The notes under the pieces: model-generated | What the model was told of the DNA's origin: nothing | Seen by the model: only the letters and a program-made list of their open reading frames with translations | The model's database searches: none | Part shown: positions 1 through 8,421 of the stretch, in pieces | How positions within the stretch are numbered: the stretch's first letter is position 1 | Layout of the letters: each line of letters starts with the position of its first letter | Program-made: the position numbers and the translations under genes | Assembly: GCF_014837245.1 (NCBI RefSeq) | Contig: NZ_JACYFU010000002.1 | Coordinates: 248,001 to 312,000 of the forward strand | DNA: 64,000 bases | Origin: Devosia oryzisoli | Lineage (GTDB): Bacteria > Pseudomonadota > Alphaproteobacteria > Rhizobiales > Devosiaceae | Direction of reading: 5' to 3'

Positions 1-1061
1 GCCTCGAGCGCTTCAACGGCCTGCCGCGCATCGTGGTGCGCGACCTGCGCACCGATCGGGAAGAGACTGTCCATTTCGAGGAAGATGCCTATTCGCTCGG
101 CATGTCGGTCGGCTACGAATTCGACACCTCCGTCTTCCGCCTCACCTATTCCTCCCCCACCACGCCGCAGCAGACCTTCGACGTCGATCTCGAAACCGGG
201 GAGCGTACCCTCCTCAAGACGCAGGAAGTGCCCTCCGGCCACGATCCTGACGACTACGAGACGCGGCGGCTGTTCGCCCGCGCGCCTGACGGAGAAGAGG
301 TCCCGGTGACGCTTCTCTATCGCAAGGGCCTCGTCCTCGATGGGTCCAATCCGACCCTGCTCTACGGCTATGGCGCCTATGGCATGAGCATGCCGGCGGC
401 GTTTTCCGTCTCCGTCCTGTCGCTGGTCGATCGCGGCTTCGTCTATGCCATCGCCCACGTCCGGGGCGGCATGGAAAAGGGCTATCGCTGGTATCGGCTC
501 GGCCGGCGCGAGCACAAGACCAACACCTTCACCGATTTCATCGCCGCCGCCGAAATGCTGATCGAGAAGGGCTATACCGCCAAGGGCCAGATCGTCGCGC
601 AGGGCGGATCGGCGGGCGGCATGCTGATGGGCGCCATCGCCAATATGCGGCCCGAGCTCTGGGCCGGCATCGTGGCGCAGGTGCCGTTCGTGGACGTGCT
701 CAACACCATGCTGGACGACACGCTCCCCCTCACCCCGCCCGAGTGGCCCGAATGGGGCAATCCCATCACCTCGATCGAGGACTATCGGCGCATTGCCGCC
801 TATGCCCCCTACGAGCAGGTCAGCGCCCAGGCCTACCCGCCGATCTTCGCCCTTGCCGGCCTCACCGATCCGCGCGTCACCTATTGGGAGCCGGCCAAAT
901 GGGTTGCGCGGCTGCGCGCCACCGGGCTGGGCGAGGCGCCGCTCTACCTGCGCACCAATATGGGTGCGGGCCACGGCGGCGCATCGGGCCGCTTCGACCG
1001 GCTCAAGGAAACGGCCATGTGCTATGCCTTCGCCATCAAGTCTGCCGGCCTCGACGGTTAG
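1..1061 (+). CDS. Oligopeptidase B / prolyl oligopeptidase-type serine peptidase (S9), 3' part
   Basis: The reading frame is already open at base 3, so the N-terminus (mainly the beta-propeller) lies outside the window. The visible part covers the end of the propeller and the whole alpha/beta-hydrolase domain. The nucleophile lies in GGSAGG (Ser codon near 609), the acid in LTDPRVTYWEP (near 865) and the His in AGHGG (near 970), all in the order expected for family S9A. The HVRGGMEKGYRWYR stretch before the nucleophile is characteristic of oligopeptidase B, which cleaves short peptides after Arg or Lys, usually in the cytoplasm. A hairpin follows the stop codon. The family assignment is firm; the choice of OpB over a prolyl-specific enzyme is an inference from the motif context. 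Confidence 0.9.
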   Translation, partial: LERFNGLPRIVVRDLRTDREETVHFEEDAYSLGMSVGYEFDTSVFRLTYSSPTTPQQTFDVDLETGERTLLKTQEVPSGHDPDDYETRRLFARAPDGEEVPVTLLYRKGLVLDGSNPTLLYGYGAYGMSMPAAFSVSVLSLVDRGFVYAIAHVRGGMEKGYRWYRLGRREHKTNTFTDFIAAAEMLIEKGYTAKGQIVAQGGSAGGMLMGAIANMRPELWAGIVAQVPFVDVLNTMLDDTLPLTPPEWPEWGNPITSIEDYRRIAAYAPYEQVSAQAYPPIFALAGLTDPRVTYWEPAKWVARLRATGLGEAPLYLRTNMGAGHGGASGRFDRLKETAMCYAFAIKSAGLDG

Positions 1062-1127
1062 GCGACCGAGCCCGTCGATAAGATGGTCGAGGAAGCGCCC
1101 GCGAACGCTCTTCCGCGCAGTCCTGCA

Positions 1128-1164
1128 AAATGGCGACCGGTCCGATCGGCCGCCATTTCTTTTG
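1128..1164 (+). terminator. Rho-independent terminator after the oligopeptidase gene
   Basis: A perfect 8-bp stem (AAATGGCG at 1128-1135 with CGCCATTT at 1151-1158) encloses a GC-rich loop that can extend the pairing, and is followed by CTTTT. It lies 67 bases after the oligopeptidase stop. Confidence 0.65.
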
Positions 1165-1235
1165 CCGCGTTTACCTTGAGCGGCATTGTGTAGGGATAAG
1201 CCGCACTCGTCCCTTCAACCGGTCACCCGCCCGTG

Positions 1236-1250
1236 TTAACGAACCCTTAA
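1236..1250. promoter_or_regulatory. Candidate CtrA-binding site (TTAA-N7-TTAA)
   Basis: TTAACGAACCCTTAA is a full match to the alphaproteobacterial CtrA consensus TTAA-N7-TTAA. It ends 17 bases before the GTG start of the receiver-domain gene and just ahead of its ribosome binding site, so bound protein would sit on the promoter or early transcribed region. The sequence match is direct; the CtrA assignment is inferred. Confidence 0.5.
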
Positions 1251-1267
1251 CTCTTTAAGGAGCGTTC

Positions 1268-1807
1268 GTGACAGGCAAGACCGTCGCCATCCTGGCTGGC
1301 AATCCGGCCCTCAGTGCGTTGCTGACCATGGTCCTGGCCGGGGATACGCGCCTGCGCGTCCGGCCCTTCGAGGGCGAGCGGGAGCTGGTCTCCTATATGG
1401 GCATCGCGCCGCTCGACATGCTGGTCATCGATTTCGACCGCGAAGATCGTCCCGCCTACGAGATCGTTGAAGCGATCCGCCTCAACCCCTCTCTGGTCTC
1501 GCGCGATCTGCCCGTCATCGGCCTCACCCGCGCCATCACGCCTCCGATGCGCGAACAGACCATCAGCGCCGGCATCGATGAGGTCCTCGTCAAGCCGATG
1601 TCGCCGCGTCACCTGCTGCAGCGCGTCCAGGCCCGGCTCCTGCACCGCAGCGTCGTTGGCCTTTTGGGCTCCGGCTATCGCGGTCCCGAGCGCCGCGATC
1701 GCGTGCCGTTCCGGCAGCCCGACATTCGCCCGGCGCGCCGCAGCACCGACAATGTCGTGCCGCTCTTCCCCGACCGTCGCCAGCGCGAAGCCGAGCCCCT
1801 TCACTAA
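1268..1807 (+). CDS. Atypical single-domain response regulator (CheY-like receiver)
   Basis: The 179-residue protein has one receiver domain (about 1-122) and a basic tail. Asp55 (in LVIDFD) is the likely phospho-acceptor, Thr87 the switch Thr and Lys109 (VLVKP) the conserved Lys. The acidic pair normally found after strand 1 is replaced by ILAGNPA, so Mg2+ binding may be weak or the domain pseudo-active. The tail has GYRGPERRDRV, a GPERR motif common in alphaproteobacterial receiver proteins. The GTG start has an AAGGAG site 5 bases upstream. A CtrA-type box lies just before it. No cognate kinase is adjacent. Convergent with the LOG-like gene, with only 2 bases between stops. Confidence 0.8.
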   Translation: MTGKTVAILAGNPALSALLTMVLAGDTRLRVRPFEGERELVSYMGIAPLDMLVIDFDREDRPAYEIVEAIRLNPSLVSRDLPVIGLTRAITPPMREQTISAGIDEVLVKPMSPRHLLQRVQARLLHRSVVGLLGSGYRGPERRDRVPFRQPDIRPARRSTDNVVPLFPDRRQREAEPLH

Positions 1808-1809
1808 CG

Positions 1810-2343
1810 CTATTTGCGCTGCGCCAGCAGCCAGCTGATCTTGTTCCAGAGATCGTCGACGCTGTCGGCGAACTGCACCTTGCGGTCGTGGCCCGAAACG
1901 CTGTGCGCCAAGACGTCGGCGGCAAACCCGCGCATCGCTTCGAAGGCCCGGTGCCGGTTGAGCATCACCACCGGCACGCCCTGCCCCGCTGCCCACGCCC
2001 CAAACAGGGCCGTGGCAGAAGCCAGCGATCCGGGCAGTCCGACAAGCACATCGACCTTGGCCAGTTGCGCCATGCGCTCGGCGCGGTCCGGCACCACCGA
2101 AATGGGCACGGCCGCCAGCGCCGCGGGCAGCACGATGCTGGCGTCCGCCAGCACCGTCACCGTACCGCCTGCCGTGCGTGCCGCCGAAATCAGCGGCACT
2201 GGCACGACGCCCTGTTCCGCGAGGCACACCATCTCGACCCCTTTGCGCGCAAGAAGACGCCCCGCCTCGCCCATGAGGCTGGCGCGCTCCGGGTCTCCCG
2301 GCCCGCGGTCCGATGTCAGGATGCCGATCGTTGGGCTGGCCAT
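1810..2343 (-). CDS. LOG/SLOG-like Rossmann-fold protein (TIGR00725-like)
   Basis: 177 residues. The N-terminal strand (TIGILTSDRGPGDPE), the ISAARTAGGTVTVLADA segment and the RMAQLAKVDVLVGLPGS segment follow the LOG (lysine decarboxylase-like, cytokinin phosphoribohydrolase) fold. The LOG catalytic signature PGGxGTxxE is degraded to PGSLASATALF, so phosphoribohydrolase activity is unlikely. Such SLOG-type proteins often bind nucleotides or nucleotide-derived ligands; no specific function is assigned. The start codon is one base after the stop of the upstream YjgR-like ATPase gene, so the two are surely co-transcribed. Confidence 0.6.
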   Translation of the reverse strand: MASPTIGILTSDRGPGDPERASLMGEAGRLLARKGVEMVCLAEQGVVPVPLISAARTAGGTVTVLADASIVLPAALAAVPISVVPDRAERMAQLAKVDVLVGLPGSLASATALFGAWAAGQGVPVVMLNRHRAFEAMRGFAADVLAHSVSGHDRKVQFADSVDDLWNKISWLLAQRK

Positions 2344-2344
2344 C

Positions 2345-3871
2345 TCAGCGCCGCCTCAATCCGCCGAGAATGCCCCGGACGATTTCGCGCCCGAGCGTAT
2401 TGGCGACGCTGCGCGCCAGCGAGGTCATGGCGGCCTCGGTCGGGCTCTGGCGCGTGCTGCGGCGCGGAGTATTGGCGCGCTCCAGTCTCTCCCGATCCCG
2501 CGCCAGTTCGTCCGCCTCGCGCTGGCGCTGGTCTTCGTACTGGGCCCGCTCGGCGTCCAGCTGCTTGTCCCGCGCCCGCCGCTGCAGGATTTCGAACGCC
2601 GACTCTCGATCCGTCACACTGTCATAAAGCCCCCCGACCGGTGAGTTTGCCATGATCGCGTCGCGTTCGGCCGGCGAGATCGGTCCCACTTGCGCCGAAG
2701 GGGGCCGAATCATCGTGCGCCCCACCATGGAGGGGACGCCCTTGTCCTCCAGCACGGAGACCAGCGCCTCGCCGATGCCAAGCTGGGTGATCGCGTCTTC
2801 CGTCGAAAAGGCCGGGTTGGGCCGGAACGTCTCGGCCGCCACCTTCACCGCCTTCTGCTCGCGCGGCGTATAGGCGCGCAGGGCGTGCTGCACCCGGTTG
2901 GCGAGCTGCGCCAGCACGCTTTCGGGAATGTCGACGGGGTTCTGCGTGACGAAATAGACGCCGACGCCCTTGGACCGGATCAGCTTGACCACCTGCTCCA
3001 CCTTGTCGACCAGCGCCTTGGGGGCGTCGTCGAACAGCAGGTGCGCCTCGTCGAAGAAGAAGACGAGCCTGGGCTTGTCGAGGTCTCCCACCTCGGGCAG
3101 TTCCTCGAACAGTTCCGAGAGCAGCCAGAGCAGGAACGTGGCGTAGAGCCGCGGCGCCTGCATCAACTGGTCAGCGGCCAGGATCGAGACGAAGCCGCGC
3201 CCGTCCGTATCGGTGCGCATGAGGTCGGCGACGCTGAGCGCCCGCTCGCCGAAGAAATTGTCCGCCCCCTGCTCCTCCAGCACCAGCAGCGCGCGCTGAA
3301 TGGCGCCGATGGATGCCGTCGTCACATTGCCATAGCGCCCGGAAATCTCCCGCGCCCGCTCCTGCACCTCCGTCAGAAGTGCCCGCAGGTCCTTGAGGTC
3401 GAGCAGCAGCAGGCCTTCGTCATCGGCCAGGCGGAACGCGATGTTGAGCACACCCTCCTGCGTGTCGTTGAGGTCGAGGATGCGCGCCAGCAGCACCGGC
3501 CCCATCTCGGAGATGGTGGTGCGCACCGGGTGCCCCTGCTTGCCGAACAGATCCCAGAAGATCACCGGAAAGACGTCATCGGCGAACTCGGAAAAGCCGA
3601 TCTCCTCGGCGCGCTTGGTCTGCCAGGCCTGCGCCTGCCCCATGCGCGAGATGCCGGACAAATCCCCCTTGATATCGGCGGCGAACACCGGCACCCCGGC
3701 CGCCGAAAACCCTTCGGCCAGCACCTGCAGGCTCACCGTCTTGCCCGTGCCGGTGGCGCCGGTGACGAGGCCATGGCGATTGCCATATTTGAGGTTGAGG
3801 TATTCCGGGCGGTCGCTCACTCCCAGAAAAATCTTGCCGTCAACGAGCATCCGAACCGCCTTGTCCCACAT
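2345..3871 (-). CDS. HerA-like helicase/ATPase, DUF853 (YjgR) family
   Basis: About 508 residues. The Walker A motif GATGTGKT (near residue 38) follows the family N-terminus DGKIFLGVSDRPEY. Walker B is LVFFFDEAHLLF, followed by FVTQNP and ANRVQHALRAYTP, as in the HerA/FtsK-like YjgR family. The C-terminal about 90 residues are charged and Arg-rich. The frame extends to a TTG at 3913, but ATG 3871 is a more plausible start; ATG 3850, which has an AAGG upstream and matches homologues beginning at MLxDGKIF, is also possible. The family is widespread in proteobacteria and poorly characterised. First gene of a two-gene unit with the LOG-like gene. Confidence 0.85.
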   Translation of the reverse strand: MWDKAVRMLVDGKIFLGVSDRPEYLNLKYGNRHGLVTGATGTGKTVSLQVLAEGFSAAGVPVFAADIKGDLSGISRMGQAQAWQTKRAEEIGFSEFADDVFPVIFWDLFGKQGHPVRTTISEMGPVLLARILDLNDTQEGVLNIAFRLADDEGLLLLDLKDLRALLTEVQERAREISGRYGNVTTASIGAIQRALLVLEEQGADNFFGERALSVADLMRTDTDGRGFVSILAADQLMQAPRLYATFLLWLLSELFEELPEVGDLDKPRLVFFFDEAHLLFDDAPKALVDKVEQVVKLIRSKGVGVYFVTQNPVDIPESVLAQLANRVQHALRAYTPREQKAVKVAAETFRPNPAFSTEDAITQLGIGEALVSVLEDKGVPSMVGRTMIRPPSAQVGPISPAERDAIMANSPVGGLYDSVTDRESAFEILQRRARDKQLDAERAQYEDQRQREADELARDRERLERANTPRRSTRQSPTEAAMTSLARSVANTLGREIVRGILGGLRRR

Positions 3872-3990
3872 GGAGTCGCGCCCGTTATAGCCAGCAGGAG
3901 CCAAGTGGGACAAGCAAGCACCGACAGTGTTCGTTCACCACCGCCCCCGGATTGCCTCGCTTCGCGCCGCCATTCGGGCAGTATGTTGTC

Positions 3991-5274
3991 ATGAAAAGTC
4001 CCCGTCTCACCCGTCGCGCGGTCACTCTGGGTGGCCTCGCGGTCGCAGCCGCCGCCCTTGTCCCTGGCCTCACCCTGGCGCAGGAGTTCGACCCTGCCTC
4101 CACGGCTGACCAGACCGGCGCGCTCCAGGCCGCCATTGACGCCGCGGCCCCGGCGGGACGCCTCCTCCTGCCGCCGGGCCGCTTTCGCGTCTCCGGCCTT
4201 CGCCTCCCCTCCAGCATGACGATCGAGGGCATTCCCGGCGCGACATGGCTTGTCGCCCAGGGCGCGGCCATCGGCGCCATTTCGAGCGTGTCAAACCTCA
4301 CCCTGCGCGACATCGGCTTTGTCGGCGACAGCGGCAGCGATGCTCTGCTGGCGATCGAGCGCAGCAGCGGCGTCACCCTCACCAGCTGCCTCTTCCGCGA
4401 CAGCCCCGGCATGGCGCTCCAACTTTCGGCCAGCGCCGCCATCATTGATGGCTGCGACTTCTCCGGCCATGGCGATGCCGCCATCCACGCCATGGACAGC
4501 ACCGGCCTCTTCATCACCGGCAACCGCATCGCCCGCTGCGGCAATGCGGGCATCCGCATCTGGCGCTCCGAAAGCGGCGCCGACAATTCCATCGTGCGCG
4601 GCAACGTCATCTCCGAGATCGACTGGCGCGACGGCGGCAACGGCCAGAACGGCAACGGCATCAACGTCTTCCGCGCCGACAACGTCATCGTCGGCGACAA
4701 CGCCATTTCCGGTTGCGCCTTCTCCGCCATCCGGCTCAACGCCACGCGCAACGCGCAGGTCAGCGGCAATCAGTGCCTCGCCTCGGGCGAAGTGGCCATC
4801 TTTTCCGAGTTCGGTTTTTCCGGCTCCATCATCGCCAACAACGTCGTCGACGGCGCGGCTGGCGGGATTTCCATGACCAATCTCGACGCCGAGGGCCACA
4901 TGGCCGTGTGCTCGGGCAATATCGTGCGCACCATTGCCCCGTCCTCTGCGGTCAATCCCGACACCCGCCCCTTCGGCATCTTCGCCGAAGCCGATGCCGC
5001 GATCGCCGGCAATGTCGTCGACGGCGTTCCGGGCATCGCCATCGGCGCCGGTTGGGGACCGTATCTGCGCAACGTCGCCATCAGCGGCAATGTGGTCACC
5101 AACAGCCGCATCGGCATCGGCGTCAGCGTGGCCGAAGGCGCAGGCGCGGTGACCATCACCGGCAACCAGCTCGACGCCACCGAGCACGCCATTGCCGGCA
5201 TGCGCTGGACGCAGGTCGCCGAACCCGATCTCGCCGCCGCCGCCGACCGCTACCCGCAGCTCAGCTTCCGCTAG
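3991..5274 (+). CDS. Tat-exported right-handed parallel beta-helix repeat protein (TIGR03808-like)
   Basis: 427 residues from ATG 3991. A twin-arginine signal (LTRRAVTLGG plus a hydrophobic Ala-rich stretch, cleavage near TLAQEF) starts the protein, which is why the ATG at 3991 is preferred over an extension to 3952. The rest consists of parallel beta-helix rungs with repeated G-N-x-I/V patterns (ITGNRIARCGNAG, VRGNVISEID, VGDNAISGC, ISGNVVTNSR), a fold typical of polysaccharide-binding or lyase proteins. This Tat-translocated repeat family is mostly found in Hyphomicrobiales and has no known function. The 3' end overlaps the convergent bacteriophytochrome gene by 14 bases. Confidence 0.85.
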   Translation: MKSPRLTRRAVTLGGLAVAAAALVPGLTLAQEFDPASTADQTGALQAAIDAAAPAGRLLLPPGRFRVSGLRLPSSMTIEGIPGATWLVAQGAAIGAISSVSNLTLRDIGFVGDSGSDALLAIERSSGVTLTSCLFRDSPGMALQLSASAAIIDGCDFSGHGDAAIHAMDSTGLFITGNRIARCGNAGIRIWRSESGADNSIVRGNVISEIDWRDGGNGQNGNGINVFRADNVIVGDNAISGCAFSAIRLNATRNAQVSGNQCLASGEVAIFSEFGFSGSIIANNVVDGAAGGISMTNLDAEGHMAVCSGNIVRTIAPSSAVNPDTRPFGIFAEADAAIAGNVVDGVPGIAIGAGWGPYLRNVAISGNVVTNSRIGIGVSVAEGAGAVTITGNQLDATEHAIAGMRWTQVAEPDLAAAADRYPQLSFR

Positions 5275-7813
5275 CTTCGCGATAGGCCCTCGCCAGCGCT
5301 GCCATCAGCGAGCCGATCTGATAGGGCTTGCGCACCACGGGCACTTGCGAGAGGTGCTCGGGGATGGCGCCGCCTTCGCCATAGCCGGTCGCGAACACGA
5401 ACGGCACGCCCAGCGCGGTCAGCTTTTCAGCCACCGGCACCGAGGTCCCGACGCCCAGGTTGACGTCGAGCATCGCAATGTCGGGCCGGCGCGTGTCCAG
5501 CAGCCGCAGCGCCTGGTCGGCCGCATTGGTCGTGCTGATCGCCTCGAAACCCCGGTCGGCGAGCATGGTTTCCACGTCCATGGCGATCAGCATCTGGTCT
5601 TCGAGAAGAAGGATATGCAGGTCGGCCGGCAAGGCATCGCGCTGCGCCTTGGGGGCCTGCGCGTCCACGACGTGAACCTTCACCACCGTCCCGCCGCCCC
5701 GCAGGTTCCGCGCCGGCAGACAGAACTCGGCCCGCAGGCCATCGGGCGCATAGGTGATGTCGCTGGTGCCGTTGAGCTCGTACGGCAGGCTGCGATCGAG
5801 CAGCGCGGTGCCAAAACCCTGCCGGGTGGGCGGACGCACCGGAGGGCCATCGAATTCCTGCCACTTGAGATGGCAGTCGCCATTTTCAGCCAGGTCCCAG
5901 TTGATCGAGAGACGCCCACCTGCCACCGAAAGGGCGCCATATTTGGCCGCATTCGTCGCCAATTCGTGCGACACCAGCGCCATCACCGAAAACGCCCGTG
6001 CGTCGAGCCAGACATCGGGGCCGACAATGTCCGCCACATTACTGCTGGTGCGATAGGGGCTCAATTCCGCCTGCAGCAGATCGGCCAATCGTCCGCCGCC
6101 ATCGCCGCGGATCACTTGGTCATGCGCCAGCGCCAGTGCCTGGATGCGGCCCCTGAGCGAATCGACATAGTCCTGCAGGCTCTTGCCCTCCTGCACGGGC
6201 TGCCCCACCAGCGACTTGATCACCGCGAGGATGTTCTTGACCCGATGGTTCAGCTCCTCGTTGAGCATGCGCTGGCGCACGTCGGATTTGGCGCGCTCAT
6301 CGGCCATCAGCTCGCTGTGGCGCAGGAGCACCTCAACAATGGACGAGCGCATCGCCTCGGCGATTTCCCGCTCGCTCTCGGACCAGGGTTCGGCCTGGCG
6401 ATGCACCGTCTCCTTCCAGATCGCAAAGCTCTTGCGCGGCGTCAGCCGATCCCCCATCGGTCCGGTTTCGTAGGATTTCTCCGGATTGCCCGCCCAGTTC
6501 AGCGTCTGCAGCATCTCCTTGCGAAAAAAGAAGATGTAGTCGCGCGGCAGTTGCGAGAGCGGTATCGCCAGAAGTCCAGCAGCGTCCCCGTAATAGTCCT
6601 CGGCCGGAGCAAACCGGCTGGCGACCGCGTGGGTCGCCCACACTCGATTATCCGCCACGCTGCCGACGAACCGGGCGAGGTCCGGGATGGCATCGAGCGG
6701 CGGCGTGCTGCCAAAGCCCGTCCACACGCCGTCGAGATAAAGCCCGAACCCGTCATTGCGCAGGACGTCTCCCATCTCCTGCACCTGCTCCACCAGAAGA
6801 TCGGCTACGTCGCGCCCGGTGGCCATCTGCTGGATGCGATCGAGATAGGCCCGCGCCCGCGCCGCCGTGTCGAGACGCAACTTCTGCCGCAGCGTGCCCA
6901 GATGCAGCGACAGGAAATCACCGAACATCTCGGTCGCCACCCGCAGCGCCATCGGTAGCACCTTGGGTGAATAATTGTGGCAGGCGATCATGCCCCACAA
7001 CTCGCCGTCGACGATGATCGACACCGACATCGACGCCCCCACGCCCATATTGCGCAGATATTCGCAGTGGATCGGGGAAACGCTGCGCAGATGCGCGTAG
7101 GACAGGTCCAGCGGCTCGCCCGAGGCATCGAACTGCGGCACCAGCGGCACCGGACTAAAGCGCGAGTCCGAAATGACCCGGATGGTGTTCTTGAGGTAGA
7201 GCGCCCGCGCCTGCCTGGGGATGTCCGTGGCTGGAAAATACTGGCCAAGAAAACTCTCGAGGTCCGGGCGCTTGGCCTCGCTGATCACCTTGCCCGAGCC
7301 ATCGGCTTCGAACTGGTAGATCATGACCCGGTCGTAACCGAGCAGACCGCGCACCAGCCGCGCCGTCTGGCGGGCCAGCGGCAGGATTTCGTTGATGCTG
7401 GACACCCGGCCGATCATCGTGCGCGCCAATTGCAGCGGCTGGTCCGGATGATCGCCTGCGTGGATCTCGAACTCGATGATGACGTCGGAGAGGTAGCGGT
7501 GAATGGCAATGTCCGCCGTCGCCCCATTGGCGAGCTTTTGCCCGATCATCAGCGCCGGCCGCCCGGCGTCACCGGCCGTGGCCAGGGCGTTGCGCAAGGT
7601 ATGGGTCAACTCGCCGCCCAGCACGGCCTCCAGCGTCATGCCGTTGGGGTCGGCCGGAAGGCCCAGCATGTCGGGCGCATTGGCCGAGTGGCGCAGCACG
7701 GTTGTCACCGTCACGTCCGTCGCTAACAGGGCCCCGTGCGGCTGGATGCTGCCCGGGATATGGATCGGTTCGCGATCGCAATTGGTCAGGTCGACCGGTT
7801 GGGACGGGTTCAT
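5261..7813 (-). CDS. bphP: Bacteriophytochrome: PAS-GAF-PHY sensor, HWE histidine kinase and C-terminal receiver
   Basis: 850-residue red/far-red photoreceptor kinase. Cys12 in NCDREPIHIPGSIQPHG is the biliverdin-attaching Cys before the PAS domain. The GAF domain carries Asp197 (ATDIPR), His249 (SPIHCEYLRNMGV) and His279 (CHNYSP), the conserved chromophore-pocket residues. The PHY tongue has PRKSF (about 460-464). The kinase is HWE/HisKA_2 type with phospho-His523 (LNHRVKN) and N box SHELATNAAKYGA. The C-terminal receiver (about 733-845) has Asp783 and Lys829. ATG 7813 is chosen because it overlaps the heme oxygenase stop as ATGA, giving translational coupling; a longer frame to 7936 lies inside that gene. 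A fused receiver suggests intramolecular phosphotransfer. Confidence 0.95.
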   Translation of the reverse strand: MNPSQPVDLTNCDREPIHIPGSIQPHGALLATDVTVTTVLRHSANAPDMLGLPADPNGMTLEAVLGGELTHTLRNALATAGDAGRPALMIGQKLANGATADIAIHRYLSDVIIEFEIHAGDHPDQPLQLARTMIGRVSSINEILPLARQTARLVRGLLGYDRVMIYQFEADGSGKVISEAKRPDLESFLGQYFPATDIPRQARALYLKNTIRVISDSRFSPVPLVPQFDASGEPLDLSYAHLRSVSPIHCEYLRNMGVGASMSVSIIVDGELWGMIACHNYSPKVLPMALRVATEMFGDFLSLHLGTLRQKLRLDTAARARAYLDRIQQMATGRDVADLLVEQVQEMGDVLRNDGFGLYLDGVWTGFGSTPPLDAIPDLARFVGSVADNRVWATHAVASRFAPAEDYYGDAAGLLAIPLSQLPRDYIFFFRKEMLQTLNWAGNPEKSYETGPMGDRLTPRKSFAIWKETVHRQAEPWSESEREIAEAMRSSIVEVLLRHSELMADERAKSDVRQRMLNEELNHRVKNILAVIKSLVGQPVQEGKSLQDYVDSLRGRIQALALAHDQVIRGDGGGRLADLLQAELSPYRTSSNVADIVGPDVWLDARAFSVMALVSHELATNAAKYGALSVAGGRLSINWDLAENGDCHLKWQEFDGPPVRPPTRQGFGTALLDRSLPYELNGTSDITYAPDGLRAEFCLPARNLRGGGTVVKVHVVDAQAPKAQRDALPADLHILLLEDQMLIAMDVETMLADRGFEAISTTNAADQALRLLDTRRPDIAMLDVNLGVGTSVPVAEKLTALGVPFVFATGYGEGGAIPEHLSQVPVVRKPYQIGSLMAALARAYREASGS

Positions 7814-8367
7814 GCGGGGACGACGTCGCCGGCAAAGGCGCTTTTGGCCTGCTGGAACGTGGCGGAGCTGGCCTGAACCACCCGGTCCATGTCCAGACCC
7901 TCTGCGCTTTCGAGAAGATCGAGATAGCGCCGCCACCGCGCTGCGCCATTGGCCTGTGCCGCCAGGTGCCGCGCTCCGAAATCAGAGGAGAGACCCAGAG
8001 CCTCGGCCCGCTTGAGCAGCACCTGCGCCCCCAGGCTCGATCCCTGCAGCACGTAGCTGACGCCCATCAGTTCATCCGTATCGCGCGGCCCCTCCAGCGC
8101 TTCGAGCGGAGGCATGTCGAGGCCAAGATCCGCCAGATCCTGTTCGATGCTCCCGGCGATGACCGTCGGGCGCCAGTCCGCGAAGGCGTCCGGCCAGGCC
8201 GCGTCCCGCAGACTGCGCTCCACAGGCAGCCGGAAGGCGGTCATGTGCCTGAGGTACCGGCCATATTCGCACAGCGTAGAAAACGACCCGACCGCGTCGT
8301 CGACAGCGTCGTGCAACGTCGTCGTCTGTTCGCGGAGGGCCCAACGTCTCGGGGTATGCGGCATCAA
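7810..8367 (-). CDS. bphO: Heme oxygenase (biliverdin supply for the phytochrome)
   Basis: 185 residues, the normal size of bacterial BphO/HemO enzymes. His19 (TTTLHDAVD) is the likely proximal heme ligand, and GVSYVLQGSSLGAQVL is the distal-helix segment. It converts heme to biliverdin, CO and iron in the cytoplasm. It is the first gene of a two-gene operon and overlaps the bacteriophytochrome start by 4 bases, so the chromophore enzyme and its apoprotein are made together. The alternative start is the next codon (ATG 8364). Confidence 0.92.
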   Translation of the reverse strand: MMPHTPRRWALREQTTTLHDAVDDAVGSFSTLCEYGRYLRHMTAFRLPVERSLRDAAWPDAFADWRPTVIAGSIEQDLADLGLDMPPLEALEGPRDTDELMGVSYVLQGSSLGAQVLLKRAEALGLSSDFGARHLAAQANGAARWRRYLDLLESAEGLDMDRVVQASSATFQQAKSAFAGDVVPA

Positions 8368-8421
8368 GCTGTCCAGTTCACCGAAGGGCGTAAATGCGCA
8401 ACGCCGTCCGGGGTTCCTAGC

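Noticed and set aside
5192..6958. A 588-codon frame opposite the bacteriophytochrome gene
   Set aside because: Antisense shadow of a gene with intact domains; no recognisable protein motif.
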